Position numbers and translations under genes: made by a program. This document shows positions 1 to 9,385 of a stretch of 64,000 nt of DNA, piece by piece. Numbering within the stretch: the first letter of the stretch is position 1; each line of letters opens with the position of its first letter. The notes beneath the pieces are model-generated. The model searched no databases. It saw nothing but the letters and a program-made list of their open reading frames with translations, and was not told where the DNA came from. Origin of the DNA: G965261775 sp965261775 (lineage in GTDB: Bacteria > Pseudomonadota > Gammaproteobacteria > Eutrophobiales > Eutrophobiaceae); NCBI GenBank assembly GCA_965261775.1, contig OZ253477.1:2146109-2210108 (forward strand). The letters run 5' to 3'.

Positions 1-1804
1 CCAGCTTCTTATGGATAGACAGAGGTCTGGTCTTCTGGTGCTTGTTTAACTCTGAAAAAACACTTCTTAAGAGCAAAGCCGGGCCTGTAGAACCAGTAAT
101 TCCATCCGTTGGTTGTTGATCCAGGTTCCCCATCCATACACCCACAGTGTAACGATAGTTGAATCCTACGGCCCAACTATCCCTGTAATCACTTGATGTG
201 CCTGTTTTTACGGCGGTTTGTATTGGAAAATTAAGCACGCTGTATTCGCCGAATTCTAACTCTCTTGCGTCCGGATCAGATAAGATATGACCAACCAATG
301 AGGCAATTTCTGGCGACAGTACGTGGTGTGATGATCCAGTGTGTAGACCATCAGAAAATAAGGTAAGTGGATGGAACATGCCCCTGCCCGCTATAGCTGC
401 ATATGCCTGCACTAACTCATAAAGCGTCACCTCTCCATTCCCAAGCGCAATACCATCACCATAAAAGTTGGGATGGTTGTTCAGCCCTGTAAATCCGAGA
501 TTATTTAAGTAACCGAGATAAGCTTCTGCTCCCACATATTGCAGCGTTTTAAGTGCAGGAATATTAAGTGAATTACCAAGTGCTTGCCGGAGTGTTACCG
601 TCCCATAAAATGTGCGGCTATAGTTTTGGTAGGAATGCAGACCGTTACCTACGGATTCCGTCAATGGTGCATCATCAATAATGGTTGCGGCTGACCAACC
701 TTTTTCCAGAGCGAGTGAATAGAGCAATGGCTTAAGAACCGATCCCGGTTGACGAGGTGTGGTTACAGCATCGATAAATCTTCCGGGGGTGTCCTCTGCA
801 TTCTTCCCGGCAACTGCCCATACCAGGATTTCTCCGGTTGTATGATCTACTGCGAGTACTGCACCATTATGTACTTTTTGAAACTTTAGATAATTAAGCC
901 TTCCGTCCAGCATAGTCTGGATACGTTGCTGTAATGTTCCATTCAGTGTGGTTTTTACATGTGGCCAGCCAGCGAGATGAAAAAGTGGATGATTTTTAAC
1001 GTACCGTACAAACTCGTTTGCATGAACAGACAGCTTAGGCTCTTCCAACTCAAATTTTTGCGCTGACAAACTGTTTTTTTCTTTCTCTGACAGCAGATCT
1101 TTTTCTATCAGTTGATCAGCTAAACGATTGATACCGGACTCAATTCTTTCAGTATCTTTCCATAAATCCAACCGGCCAGGTGCACGCACCAACACAACTA
1201 ATGCCAGCATTTCCTTTTTGCTTAGCGTATCCAAATCCCGATTAAAGTAATAACGCGCAGCTTGTACAATGCCTCTGCGATTAGCCGTATAAGGCACTTG
1301 GTTAACGTAAAACTCCAGCACTTCATTTTTGCTGAAATGTTTTCCTAGTTCTGTTGCCTCAAACCCCTCTAGCCAACGTGACCAGATCGTGCGTGGGCGC
1401 GGATGGATCATCCGTACGACTTGCTCTGTTATAGTGCTGGCTCCACGCACTCCTCTCATTGCTTTGATGTTTTTGAGTAAAGCGGAGCCTCTTGCCAGCC
1501 AATCCGGACCAGAATGCTTATAGAAGCGTTTGTCTTCGGAAATGATAAAGGCTGTTTTTAAGAATTCAGGAACCTGATGAAGCGCGATTGTATCGTGGAT
1601 ATTCCAGTTGTTTTGATAGGTTGTGTTTAGCGGTTCGCCATGACGGTCAAGAATTTGAATGTGGTGACTATCAGAAAGAACAGTATGAAGAGATTCTGGT
1701 GCAGGCTTTAGACTGGAGGTTGTATAACAGGCTAGTGTAGCAGCGACGATTACCGTTACTGCTGCTAAAATTACAAAAAACCTTTTCCATTTTAGTATTT
1801 TCAT
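1..1804 (-). CDS. pbpC: Penicillin-binding protein 1C, C-terminus cut by window edge
   Basis: Bifunctional murein synthase that polymerises glycan strands and cross-links peptides at the periplasmic face of the inner membrane. About 601 codons are visible from ATG at 1804. The N-terminus is a single membrane anchor (FVILAAVTVIVAATLACY). The glycosyltransferase-51 signatures SEDKRFYKHSG (near residue 90) and RGASTITEQ (near 125) are present. The transpeptidase motifs follow: QPGSVLKP with the catalytic serine near 350, GNSLN, and KTGTSSDYRD near 530. PBP1C proteins usually continue to 700-770 residues with a C-terminal domain, so the missing part lies outside the window. The start overlaps the stop of the upstream DUF1287 gene (ATGA). 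The order alpha-2-macroglobulin, DUF1287, pbpC implies one operon. PBP1C and bacterial alpha-2-macroglobulin are a well-known pair. Confidence 0.93.
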   Translation of the reverse strand, partial: MKILKWKRFFVILAAVTVIVAATLACYTTSSLKPAPESLHTVLSDSHHIQILDRHGEPLNTTYQNNWNIHDTIALHQVPEFLKTAFIISEDKRFYKHSGPDWLARGSALLKNIKAMRGVRGASTITEQVVRMIHPRPRTIWSRWLEGFEATELGKHFSKNEVLEFYVNQVPYTANRRGIVQAARYYFNRDLDTLSKKEMLALVVLVRAPGRLDLWKDTERIESGINRLADQLIEKDLLSEKEKNSLSAQKFELEEPKLSVHANEFVRYVKNHPLFHLAGWPHVKTTLNGTLQQRIQTMLDGRLNYLKFQKVHNGAVLAVDHTTGEILVWAVAGKNAEDTPGRFIDAVTTPRQPGSVLKPLLYSLALEKGWSAATIIDDAPLTESVGNGLHSYQNYSRTFYGTVTLRQALGNSLNIPALKTLQYVGAEAYLGYLNNLGFTGLNNHPNFYGDGIALGNGEVTLYELVQAYAAIAGRGMFHPLTLFSDGLHTGSSHHVLSPEIASLVGHILSDPDARELEFGEYSVLNFPIQTAVKTGTSSDYRDSWAVGFNYRYTVGVWMGNLDQQPTDGITGSTGPALLLRSVFSELNKHQKTRPLSIHKKL

Positions 1805-2391
1805 TTCGCTTCATATCGATAATGTCCAGTGATCTCGTAAGCAAAAAGCATATCTTCAATCTGTGCCCCTTGACCAATATTATGGACGATCAAAGGAGTT
1901 CCTGATTCAGATTTCTTATCTGTGACAATGCCAATATGCGGAAGATCGCCTCCTGGCGTTAGATTCCACGTTACGATATCACCTGCCAGGCATTCGGGTT
2001 TTTGGTAACTGCCATCTCTTTACCATGCCTGGAGAAGAATACCCTGAGGTCAGGCACACGCCTGTGATCGATGTTTGTATCAGGTCGTTTAAGCCCCCAT
2101 TTCTTTGGATAAAGATGGAAATTTGCTTTCATATCTTCATGAACGTCACGCTGTAAATCAACGCCGAGCTACTCTGTAGCTGCGTACAATCACATCACTA
2201 CAAACACCTGTGTTTTTAGGAGCATCCCCACCCGGATATTTGATCGAGTGGTAACTACCATCATAGGTTATATCAAGCTGTGTTCGTTCGATTGCTGCGT
2301 CCGCTAATTTTTTGGCAAACGAAACTTCAGCGCTCGCACTATGTAAGAAAAAGGAAAAATACAGGGCAAGAGCCAGAGTAGCTTTCATCAT
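1801..2391 (-). pseudogene. DUF1287 periplasmic protein with two compensating frameshifts
   Basis: The product starts with a signal peptide (MMKATLALALYFSFFLHSASA) and continues into a DUF1287-type domain of unknown function. Reading frame 1 gives GVCSDVIVRSYRV and then hits a stop at 2158. An extra base near 2170 moves the family sequence LGVDLQRDVHEDMKANFHLY into the next frame. A missing base near 1998, in codons for NP(E)CLAGDIVTW, restores the first frame through GDLPHIGIVTD and LIVHNIGQGAQIEDMLF to a TGA that overlaps the pbpC start. The net length stays a multiple of three. As written, the gene cannot make the full product. Either it is a recent pseudogene or both indels are sequencing errors. 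It overlaps the stop of the alpha-2-macroglobulin gene (ATGA), consistent with co-transcription. Confidence 0.75.
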
Positions 2392-5300
2392 TTCTCACCT
2401 ACCTTCAACGTTCCTGGCAGCCCTTTGCCGAAAACATCTGGATCATACATTTCCTCTGCATGAACCGGCATTTTGGTGAATTCACCTCCCGCAATGGCTT
2501 GTGCTGTGTAGGAGAGATGATAATTGCCCGCAGGCAGGTAATCAGAATAGAAGCGCACCGCATTATGTCGAAGTTCTTTATAATAAAAACTCCAGCGCGA
2601 TACGTTGAAATGATGCCAGTCATCAAACTGGAACCACCACGAACCTCCTGCCGCCTGGAATTCACCTTGATCGGCATCCACGGTAGAAGCGGTGGCTAAA
2701 TCACGATTTACTGGTTCCAACCCTCCCGGCACAGGATCGTCCACAACCACAAAGTTACGGGCAGTTGGCAGCGAAACATAAATATCAACGCGAACCAACT
2801 CTCCGCGTTTGATTTCACCTGGGTTATTTAGCAGAACCCACTGATCATTTCTTTCAACGCTATATTCTTTGCGGATATCAATTCCAGCATTTAGGCGGTT
2901 GGCATGGTCATCTAGTGGAGCATAGCTCATGCGCGTGGCATAATAGAGCCTGCCATCACCACTTTTGGATATATTAACGCTACGCTTCGCACCAGGATCA
3001 TCCTTTGTGATCGGGCGATTTAATGTCACCGCATTATCACGTAAATCCTTGAAACTCGCTTTTCCCAGGCTCTCTTTATCCATTTTTACAGACACGCGCA
3101 TATTTGGTTTTACGTTTTCATAGATGCGCGAATAATTGATCAAACTATTCATGCAAAAGATGTTCTCCTGCGTATTTTCCCAATGATCGCGATTGCCTCG
3201 TGTCTGCGTGATACTGCGTACCAGTTTGAACGGCACATCCCCAACGAGTGATGTTCCGGTTTTATCCTCGCCGTATTTTGTTATCGCAGATAATACTCCG
3301 CAATTGCTTCTCAAAGGAGTAGCGAGGATACGTGCGTAACTATCATCCAGTTCTTCGTTAAAACTGAATTTGCCACCAGATTGATGGGAATGAGCAAGGA
3401 TACTGTCCGTCGCTTCTTTTGCAATATCCTCTGCGCCATCTACTTTCAGTGTAGCTTGCAGGTAATGTGCTTTACCGAACAGACTCATATACTGAACGTG
3501 TGAACGGTAACGCTCTAAATCGTTCAGGCTGACTTTTCCATGCTCTGCTAATGCCGCAAGCGCTACTGCACGTACGGTAGAAGACATGCCTCGTGAGTAG
3601 AAGGTTGGCACAACATCCTTTCGAAGCAACCGCTCAAGATAAGCATGAAGTTTTGACTCTACCGCTTCCGGCACATCATGACCGCTGTCGCGTAACCAAT
3701 TAAATGCAAGTGCTGTGTAGGCGCTCAAATATGGGCTGACATATTGATCCCTCGGGATGAAATAGACCATACCACCATTTGGAGCTTGATAGTTGGCTGC
3801 TTGTTTTAGAATATCATTTGGCAAGGTGTTGCTTGCGTCCCACTCCAGGTCATCAGGCAGGTAATCGCGCAGATTCTGGTAATGTGAAGCCATCACGCCT
3901 TTAGAAAGCTTCTGTTCCCAGGAGGTGTAAGGATAATCCCGGATATAGCGGAAAGCGCCATCCATATTACCGATGACAGAAGGTGAAAGCACGACGGATA
4001 CATCCCCTGCATCTGGATATATCTTTTCAGGAAATTGAAGTGATTCACTCACGCTGTTTTCCGTGGTGGTGCCATAATTGGCAGCAGTTTCAAGTGAGCG
4101 GCGCTTGTGAATCGGCAGCGTATGTTTAATGCTATCTCCGTCAATGGAATCCTCTGCTGTCGCAGTAAATGTAATAGTGCCTGTTTCAGTATCTCTACTA
4201 TGTGGTAGATTCACGGAAGAAACAGGCATGTAAATAGTCTGGCGCTTATAGGGTTCCAGGCGCACTGTTTCAGAAAATGGTTTTGCAGGTTTTACATTGC
4301 CTTTTGTATCAATGGTTACCGTAATATCCCTTGGTTTATCTGTGCGGTTCATCACGCTAAATCCGGCTTGAAAGGTATCTCTTTCGGTTACCTGGTTTGG
4401 CATGACAGGGCGAATTTCTGTCGGACGGTTAACCTTAAAGGTTGTGTTTCCAAGCCCCATACGGTCGGTAGGCGTGACAGCAAATGCTAATATTCTCCAG
4501 CCTGTTAGATTATCAGGCACTTCAAAATTGATGGTCGCCTTACCATGTTTGTCAGGCTTGATAGAAGGATTCCAGTAGCTCACATATTTGAAGAGAGAAC
4601 GCATACTGATGTCTGCGCCGCCATCACCACCGGGATTAGCTCCTTTCTTTTCAAATTTCTGCCTTCCTGTCAGCCGTGTCAGCAAGTTATAGTTACGTAA
4701 GTCCAAACCATCGAGTTTGTAGAAACCCGCGTAAGGATCAAAGTAGGTTTTACCACCTTGTATCAAGTCTAGAACTGCTTCATCCAATACGGCCACGGCT
4801 ATTTCAATTTTCTCATTCTTATCTTTATGCTTTGGCTCTGCATGGATGGTCACTGTGACCGTATCACGAGGTTTGTACACTTCTGCATCGGTTTTTACAG
4901 ATACATTGATTTGCTTATATGGGTCTTTCACCGGCACTTTGACATAGCCAATCTTGAAAGCTGGTTTTCCCAGATCAATTTGCCCCATTGCCGGAGGTGG
5001 AGTATCTACACGCGGTGAAGTGACAATAGCGGATAGATAAAATCCCGGCATAAAGTCTTTTTCGATATCAAACTCAATCACCGGTGTGCTGCCTTCCAGC
5101 TCCTGCACCCATGATTTCAGGACACCGTAACGTTCAATCGAAATAAGCGCTTTGGCTCCCGGATATGGATTCTTGACTAAATAACGGGCTTTATCGTTGA
5201 TATTATATTCTGTCTTTTCGGGAATAATCTGTAGAGAATTATCATTCGGAGAACGCCATATAACACGACCTTTACCCGCGACCCACGCCCTGGTTTCAGT

Positions 5301-8300
5301 CGAATGTGCATTACCCCTGGTATCTTTTATAGTAGCCGTGATTTTATAGGTTCCTGGCTCTTCAGGAGTAAAGTTACAAATGAGAGGTTCGGTTTTAGAA
5401 GTGCCTTCACAATTCCCTGCTGCAATCCATTCATCAATATAATTGGTCAGATATGCGTTACCTGCACCTTTGACCTTCGCTGCCCTGGTTTGTAGCCACT
5501 CTACTTTTAATATGACATCTGTGTTTGCAGTTGGCGTTCCACGTTCATCAACTACGATATATTTGATCTGGGCCGGCTTATCCTCTTCATACAGCCACTT
5601 TGTGTGCTTTAAGCCCACCAAACGGTTCACGGCAACGTAGTTTGCGCGGCTGCTTGCTGTAATATATTTGCCTCGATCATCTCGTACCGCGCTTTCAACA
5701 GTCAAACGGCCAAAAACAATATCCTCTTCAGGCAGTTTGAAATTGTGTCTGGCTTCACCTTTATCCCCAATATTATCAACTTTTTGGAAGACCCTTTTTG
5801 ATCGCCTTTGTTTGTAAGTATCAAACGTAAAGCCACTCGCAACAGGATGTCTGGATGAAAAATAGGTTGCTTTTAACGTAGCGGTAATTCTGGTTTCCGC
5901 ATCGGTATATGCGCCACCAGAGTGAAGTTTTGCGCTGCTGGATATTTCCACTTCTTCTCCCGGATGGAAGAGGTCACCACTGAGACTGTTAACTACTTTA
6001 AACGGCGCGGGAGTAAAATCGCTGACCAAAACGCGCATCGGTTGCCAAGTGTAATCATCGGTGAAATCGCTCTTAAGTTTGAAACGATACCAGCCCACAG
6101 AGGCATTTTCTGGTACAGTATATTCACCGCTATAGCTACCGAATTCCGATAACGTAATATCCTTAATTTCGTGTGCGGTTTTCCCTGTTGGATCAATGAT
6201 CTCTAGCGTGTAGGCTTTTCCTGGTGCTGGAACGTACGTGTCATTATCCTGATCGCGCACATAGATTTTGTACTGAATTGTGCCGCCTGCACGGTATACA
6301 CCTTGCGCCGTCGTTCCCCACGTATGGATATGCCCATATTTCTTTTTTGTTCTGGCCCAGACCGTATTGTTAGAAGCACGGTAAGTGCTAACCTCAAAAC
6401 GTCGTTCCAGAGGCATGATCGCCATTTCACCAGCTTTATCAACCCGTACGAACAGGCGATCACAATCATCCTGATTTCCGCCATAACACCAGCTAAACAA
6501 ATCCAGCTCAGGGTCTAACTCATGCGTGCCTTTCAGTGATACTAGGCCTGATGTATCGGTTTTCCCTTTATCCAATGATTTGAAATTGGCAGAAAGCTCG
6601 CTGATTTTATCCTTGTATATCTGTACACGTGCATTCTTTACAGGCTCACCGGTTGCTAAATCTGTTACCCAGACAAGCGTATTATAATGACCGATTTTAA
6701 CGTGCAGTTGATATGGACTAACAGACGCAAACAGAATGTGTTCCCCAGGGTGCCTGGCTACATGCGGTTGGGTATCAATCGCGCCATAAATCGCTCCACT
6801 CTTATCTCCCAGCATTTCCCTGACGTGCATAGGGATAGCAAACTGTATATCCTGGGCTTTAGCGACATCTACATTCAGCGATTGGTCGCTTTTCGCACCA
6901 TCAGCGGTGAGCTTTTTGTAATCGAATGTCACACTATCAAGATTGGTGACATAAAGGGGAACGTCTGAGTCTATTTGTTCCTCAAGCACAGCCGTGCGAT
7001 GCACTAACTCAAAATTAGGAACGCGATGGTCAGTAAAGAAGGTAAGGTCTATCGGCTTCTTTAGTGTACGTCCAAATTCATCTTCCAGATCAGATGGTTG
7101 CACCTCAGCAAACCAGGATTTTACTTTATCAATGGCGCCTGAATCAGCCTGCCTGGTCTTGAGTGTATAGGTCTGTGCTGCTTTTAATCGTTCAGGCAAC
7201 CAAACGTTATAGCGTGCACCTTTCTTGTGAGCACGTTTCAGGTTTGAATAATCTCTGTGATTAACCCATGGGTCATAATCCTTTCTGCCTCCAGCCAGAT
7301 CCGGGTGGATAAGGACATTGTTTTTTATCTGTGATTTCACTACAGGTGTGGAAAAAGAAAGAGCCGTCCCTTTCAGTGGATTACATTTTCCAATTTCATG
7401 GCGGTTTTCTTTTGTGATTAGTATTTTTTCGCCATCATTCTTTGTACAGGTTACACCAAGAAACGCAAATTCCGGGAAGGTATGAAAATTTACCACCGTT
7501 CTATCTTCAACGCCTGTTTCCTTACCCAATGCAGAAACAAGCCCGGGAGTAACCTTAAGATCAACACTGGCATCAAGCGGTAGCTCTTTTCCAGGAGAAA
7601 CAAGCCATATTCTCCGAGCTTCCTCTCCCTCTATCTCTCTTGGATCGTCATCACTTTTTGATGTATGACTTCCTTCACCAAAATCCAGTACATAACTTTC
7701 ACCCGGAACAACGATATAACGGGGGTTCTGTCGGTCATTTGGGTCTTTCTCAACTTTTATGTCATGCGTGATATATGCCTTACCCGCTCCAGCCTTGTGA
7801 TATGTAAACGCAATATGTTCCTCTACGGACGATTTGCTGACTGATTGGTTAAAAGTCAGCCTGACAACAGGTGTTCCAGGACTTTGCCAGTTGCTAAACC
7901 TGGCATATCTTACTTGTGGGCGTTGCGTGATAAACTCATGCGTATACGCTTCGTCGATCGTGGCACCATCTTCGGCACGTATGCCTGGATTCATGGTGAT
8001 GGTGTACTTTGTTGCTTCTTTTAACTTATTCTTGTCATCCAGCTGACAAGCAAGGCTACTGGTATTCAGCCAACGCCACTGGCAGTTCAGTTCAGGTGCA
8101 ATATCTACGGAAATTTCGCTGTCGTTGCGTTCCATTCTGCCAATTGGAACAACAGGGCGGTTAAACTGGAATACAATTTGCTTTCCAGCAGCGACATCTT
8201 CTCCGCCTGGTGTCACGCGATTTACATTTAACTGTTTATGCTCATTAAAATCAGCAGATTCGAACGCCGCAAACCTTGACTGCGCAAATAATGCCGCTAA

Positions 8301-8327
8301 TATTGCAAGTGCAATGGTTTTTTTCAT
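2388..8327 (-). CDS. Large bacterial alpha-2-macroglobulin (thioester cysteine replaced)
   Basis: A roughly 1980-residue periplasmic or envelope protein of the bacterial alpha-2-macroglobulin family, thought to trap foreign proteases that breach the outer membrane. I prefer ATG at 8327, which gives a clean signal peptide (MKKTIALAILAALFAQSRFA), over the TTG 36 bases upstream. Macroglobulin-like domains lead to the central A2M region (SLFKYVSYWNPSI, FEVPDNLTGWRILAFAVTP), then the alpha-toroid TED domain and a C-terminal receptor-binding-like domain. In thioester-containing relatives the TED begins YPY-x-C-x-E-Q. Here it reads YPYTSWEQ near residue 1467, so the cysteine is serine and a thioester cannot form. 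Size and neighbourhood (pbpC, DUF1287) fit the long YfaS/YfhM-like class. The gene is read towards pbpC and overlaps the next start. Confidence 0.9.
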   Translation of the reverse strand: MKKTIALAILAALFAQSRFAAFESADFNEHKQLNVNRVTPGGEDVAAGKQIVFQFNRPVVPIGRMERNDSEISVDIAPELNCQWRWLNTSSLACQLDDKNKLKEATKYTITMNPGIRAEDGATIDEAYTHEFITQRPQVRYARFSNWQSPGTPVVRLTFNQSVSKSSVEEHIAFTYHKAGAGKAYITHDIKVEKDPNDRQNPRYIVVPGESYVLDFGEGSHTSKSDDDPREIEGEEARRIWLVSPGKELPLDASVDLKVTPGLVSALGKETGVEDRTVVNFHTFPEFAFLGVTCTKNDGEKILITKENRHEIGKCNPLKGTALSFSTPVVKSQIKNNVLIHPDLAGGRKDYDPWVNHRDYSNLKRAHKKGARYNVWLPERLKAAQTYTLKTRQADSGAIDKVKSWFAEVQPSDLEDEFGRTLKKPIDLTFFTDHRVPNFELVHRTAVLEEQIDSDVPLYVTNLDSVTFDYKKLTADGAKSDQSLNVDVAKAQDIQFAIPMHVREMLGDKSGAIYGAIDTQPHVARHPGEHILFASVSPYQLHVKIGHYNTLVWVTDLATGEPVKNARVQIYKDKISELSANFKSLDKGKTDTSGLVSLKGTHELDPELDLFSWCYGGNQDDCDRLFVRVDKAGEMAIMPLERRFEVSTYRASNNTVWARTKKKYGHIHTWGTTAQGVYRAGGTIQYKIYVRDQDNDTYVPAPGKAYTLEIIDPTGKTAHEIKDITLSEFGSYSGEYTVPENASVGWYRFKLKSDFTDDYTWQPMRVLVSDFTPAPFKVVNSLSGDLFHPGEEVEISSSAKLHSGGAYTDAETRITATLKATYFSSRHPVASGFTFDTYKQRRSKRVFQKVDNIGDKGEARHNFKLPEEDIVFGRLTVESAVRDDRGKYITASSRANYVAVNRLVGLKHTKWLYEEDKPAQIKYIVVDERGTPTANTDVILKVEWLQTRAAKVKGAGNAYLTNYIDEWIAAGNCEGTSKTEPLICNFTPEEPGTYKITATIKDTRGNAHSTETRAWVAGKGRVIWRSPNDNSLQIIPEKTEYNINDKARYLVKNPYPGAKALISIERYGVLKSWVQELEGSTPVIEFDIEKDFMPGFYLSAIVTSPRVDTPPPAMGQIDLGKPAFKIGYVKVPVKDPYKQINVSVKTDAEVYKPRDTVTVTIHAEPKHKDKNEKIEIAVAVLDEAVLDLIQGGKTYFDPYAGFYKLDGLDLRNYNLLTRLTGRQKFEKKGANPGGDGGADISMRSLFKYVSYWNPSIKPDKHGKATINFEVPDNLTGWRILAFAVTPTDRMGLGNTTFKVNRPTEIRPVMPNQVTERDTFQAGFSVMNRTDKPRDITVTIDTKGNVKPAKPFSETVRLEPYKRQTIYMPVSSVNLPHSRDTETGTITFTATAEDSIDGDSIKHTLPIHKRRSLETAANYGTTTENSVSESLQFPEKIYPDAGDVSVVLSPSVIGNMDGAFRYIRDYPYTSWEQKLSKGVMASHYQNLRDYLPDDLEWDASNTLPNDILKQAANYQAPNGGMVYFIPRDQYVSPYLSAYTALAFNWLRDSGHDVPEAVESKLHAYLERLLRKDVVPTFYSRGMSSTVRAVALAALAEHGKVSLNDLERYRSHVQYMSLFGKAHYLQATLKVDGAEDIAKEATDSILAHSHQSGGKFSFNEELDDSYARILATPLRSNCGVLSAITKYGEDKTGTSLVGDVPFKLVRSITQTRGNRDHWENTQENIFCMNSLINYSRIYENVKPNMRVSVKMDKESLGKASFKDLRDNAVTLNRPITKDDPGAKRSVNISKSGDGRLYYATRMSYAPLDDHANRLNAGIDIRKEYSVERNDQWVLLNNPGEIKRGELVRVDIYVSLPTARNFVVVDDPVPGGLEPVNRDLATASTVDADQGEFQAAGGSWWFQFDDWHHFNVSRWSFYYKELRHNAVRFYSDYLPAGNYHLSYTAQAIAGGEFTKMPVHAEEMYDPDVFGKGLPGTLKVGEK

Positions 8328-8406
8328 AAGCCATTTCAGTATTTTAAATTTATTTCCAAGCAATGCTAGAATAGGACAAGTGCTTGTAATTTACAAACTT
8401 GTCTCA

Positions 8407-8741
8407 TTATTTTTTTGCCAGCATCCGTGCCATGTGTAGCACATTATCTTTAGTAGCGCGATTGTGGATAAGGTTGTAAGCTTCCAGCAAGTGAATGTTA
8501 CGGTTGTCACCCTCCAACAAAATAGAGTAATGAGCCTCTTCGAAAACTCTTTGATATCCGTGTGAGTAAGGGTAGCGATGCTATTCAAGGCAACGGCTGG
8601 AATTTTTTCTTTCCCCTTTTCATAATTACGGATGGAACCTGGCTTGATAGCCAGCCCATGTAGATGCTGCATTTTTTTGCACAGTGATTTGACCGTATAT
8701 CCCGCTTTGATGCGGTGAAGCCTGATATTTTCTCCTACATT
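8407..8741 (-). pseudogene. Broken XRE-family HTH regulator, paralogue of the gene at 25.4 kb
   Basis: Reads NVGENIRLHRIKAGYTVKSL and continues through an N-terminal helix-turn-helix domain that nearly matches the intact protein encoded at 25429-25791. After DIKEF a one-base deletion in a run of T (near 8540; TTTC here where the intact copy has TTTTTC) shifts the frame. The remaining family sequence (HLLEAYNLI, DNVLHMARMLAKK, then TAA at 8407) is in another frame. The 5' end is also missing: homology stops near 8741 and there is no equivalent of the start and ribosome-binding site seen in the 25.4-kb copy. It is probably a DNA-binding regulator that has decayed after duplication. The homopolymer deletion could be an assembly error, but the missing 5' end is not explained that way. 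Confidence 0.8.
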
Positions 8742-8744
8742 GTG

Positions 8745-8960
8745 GTGTATCACAGCAGCCTTAAAGGGGTAGGGAACAGCCACACGGCTTTTGCCAGCGA
8801 TGTGCGCGATTTCATGCGGTTGTTGTCTGGCACAACGGACGCGCCAGCCCGGGAAAACGAAAAGGCGAAGAAACAGGAACGCGCGACGCCGGGCATTGCA
8901 CAACTTACCAGCTTGCAGACGGCGGTGCAGAATGCAGAGATTTATGAACGGATAAAGTAA
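8745..8960 (+). other. Open frame of unknown origin, possibly the 3' end of a lost gene
   Basis: A plus-strand frame runs in from the region opposite the broken HTH gene and ends at 8960 with a charged, helical-looking tail (ARENEKAKKQER, TAVQNAEIYERIK). The composition is protein-like and GC-richer than its neighbours, but I do not recognise a family and no convincing start exists within it. It may be the C-terminal piece of a phage or island gene whose front was removed when the HTH fragment joined here. It could equally be a chance open frame. Confidence 0.25.
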
Positions 8961-9013
8961 GCAGAGTCACAAGATGACCCTTGTCATCCCCAGGTAACAA
9001 CGTAATCAGTATA

Positions 9014-9057
9014 TTATCGATCCCGGCCCGGTTTTTTTTCCGGGCCGGGATCGATAA
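9014..9057. terminator. Perfect 18-bp inverted repeat with T8 loop
   Basis: Arms at 9014-9031 and 9040-9057 (TTATCGATCCCGGCCCGG and its exact reverse complement) flank a loop of eight T residues. The GC-rich stem is very stable. No T-run follows the stem on the plus strand, so it is not a textbook intrinsic terminator. It may insulate the tRNA gene 45 bases downstream or be a relic of an insertion. Confidence 0.55.
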
Positions 9058-9101
9058 AGCACGCTATTCTCTGTTACGTAACGGCCCTGGATTACGTTTT
9101 T

Positions 9102-9193
9102 GGAGAGATGGCCGAGTGGCTGAAGGCGCTCCCCTGCTAAGGGAGTATACGGTCTATCCCGTATCGAGGGTTCGAATCCCTCTCTCTCCGCCA
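9102..9193 (+). tRNA. tRNA-Ser (anticodon GCU)
   Basis: The acceptor arm GGAGAGA (9102-9108) pairs with TCTCTCC (9183-9189). The discriminator is G9190 and CCA (9191-9193) is encoded. The anticodon stem CTCCC/GGGAG encloses the loop CTGCTAA, giving GCU. A long variable arm (TACGG..CCGTA), typical of serine tRNAs, and the T-loop GGTTCGAATCC are present. The 3' end and its flank recur as a direct repeat at 16.02 kb, so this gene looks like the target or edge of an integrated segment. Confidence 0.95.
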
Positions 9194-9287
9194 TTGACTT
9201 AAAACGAACTTTCATACCAGCCGTCGACTCTGCGCCGTAAGACCAACCGTGAAGAACATGGTGAAGTACCGGAGCAGTTCATGCGCT
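9168..9287 (+). repeat. Direct repeat copy A: tRNA-Ser 3' end plus endolysin fragment
   Basis: Positions 9168-9241 (74 bp) are identical to 16021-16094, and the similarity continues to 9287/16140 with only a few substitutions. The repeat includes the T-arm and CCA end of the tRNA, a 30-bp spacer and the start of an endolysin fragment. A repeat of a tRNA 3' end on both sides of a cargo block is the usual signature of att sites made by tyrosine-recombinase islands. No integrase gene is seen between the copies. Confidence 0.8.
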
Positions 9288-9331
9288 GGACCTGGGTTGC
9301 TGAGGCTGCACCATATATTGCGAGTTTGTGA
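9224..9331 (+). pseudogene. Endolysin (GH24-like lysozyme) 3' remnant A
   Basis: The frame STLRRKTNREEHGEVPEQFM matches the region preceding the VWAGGRKLKGL motif of the longer endolysin remnant at 17.3 kb. It then diverges after FMRWTW and stops at 9331. Only about 35 codons remain and there is no start. It directly follows the tRNA-Ser gene and faces the 3' end of the efflux operon. Confidence 0.7.
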
Positions 9332-9385
9332 GCTTTTAAACATCCTCTTTACAACCTTTTTGATTGATTTACCGCTTATTGACCT

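Noticed and set aside
2460..8046. Many plus-strand open frames opposite the alpha-2-macroglobulin gene
   Set aside because: They are antisense shadows of a long coding gene, with no own start signals or recognisable products.
8327..8363. Longer alpha-2-macroglobulin start at TTG 8363
   Set aside because: It places 12 residues before an otherwise perfect signal peptide and uses a rare start without a clear ribosome-binding site.
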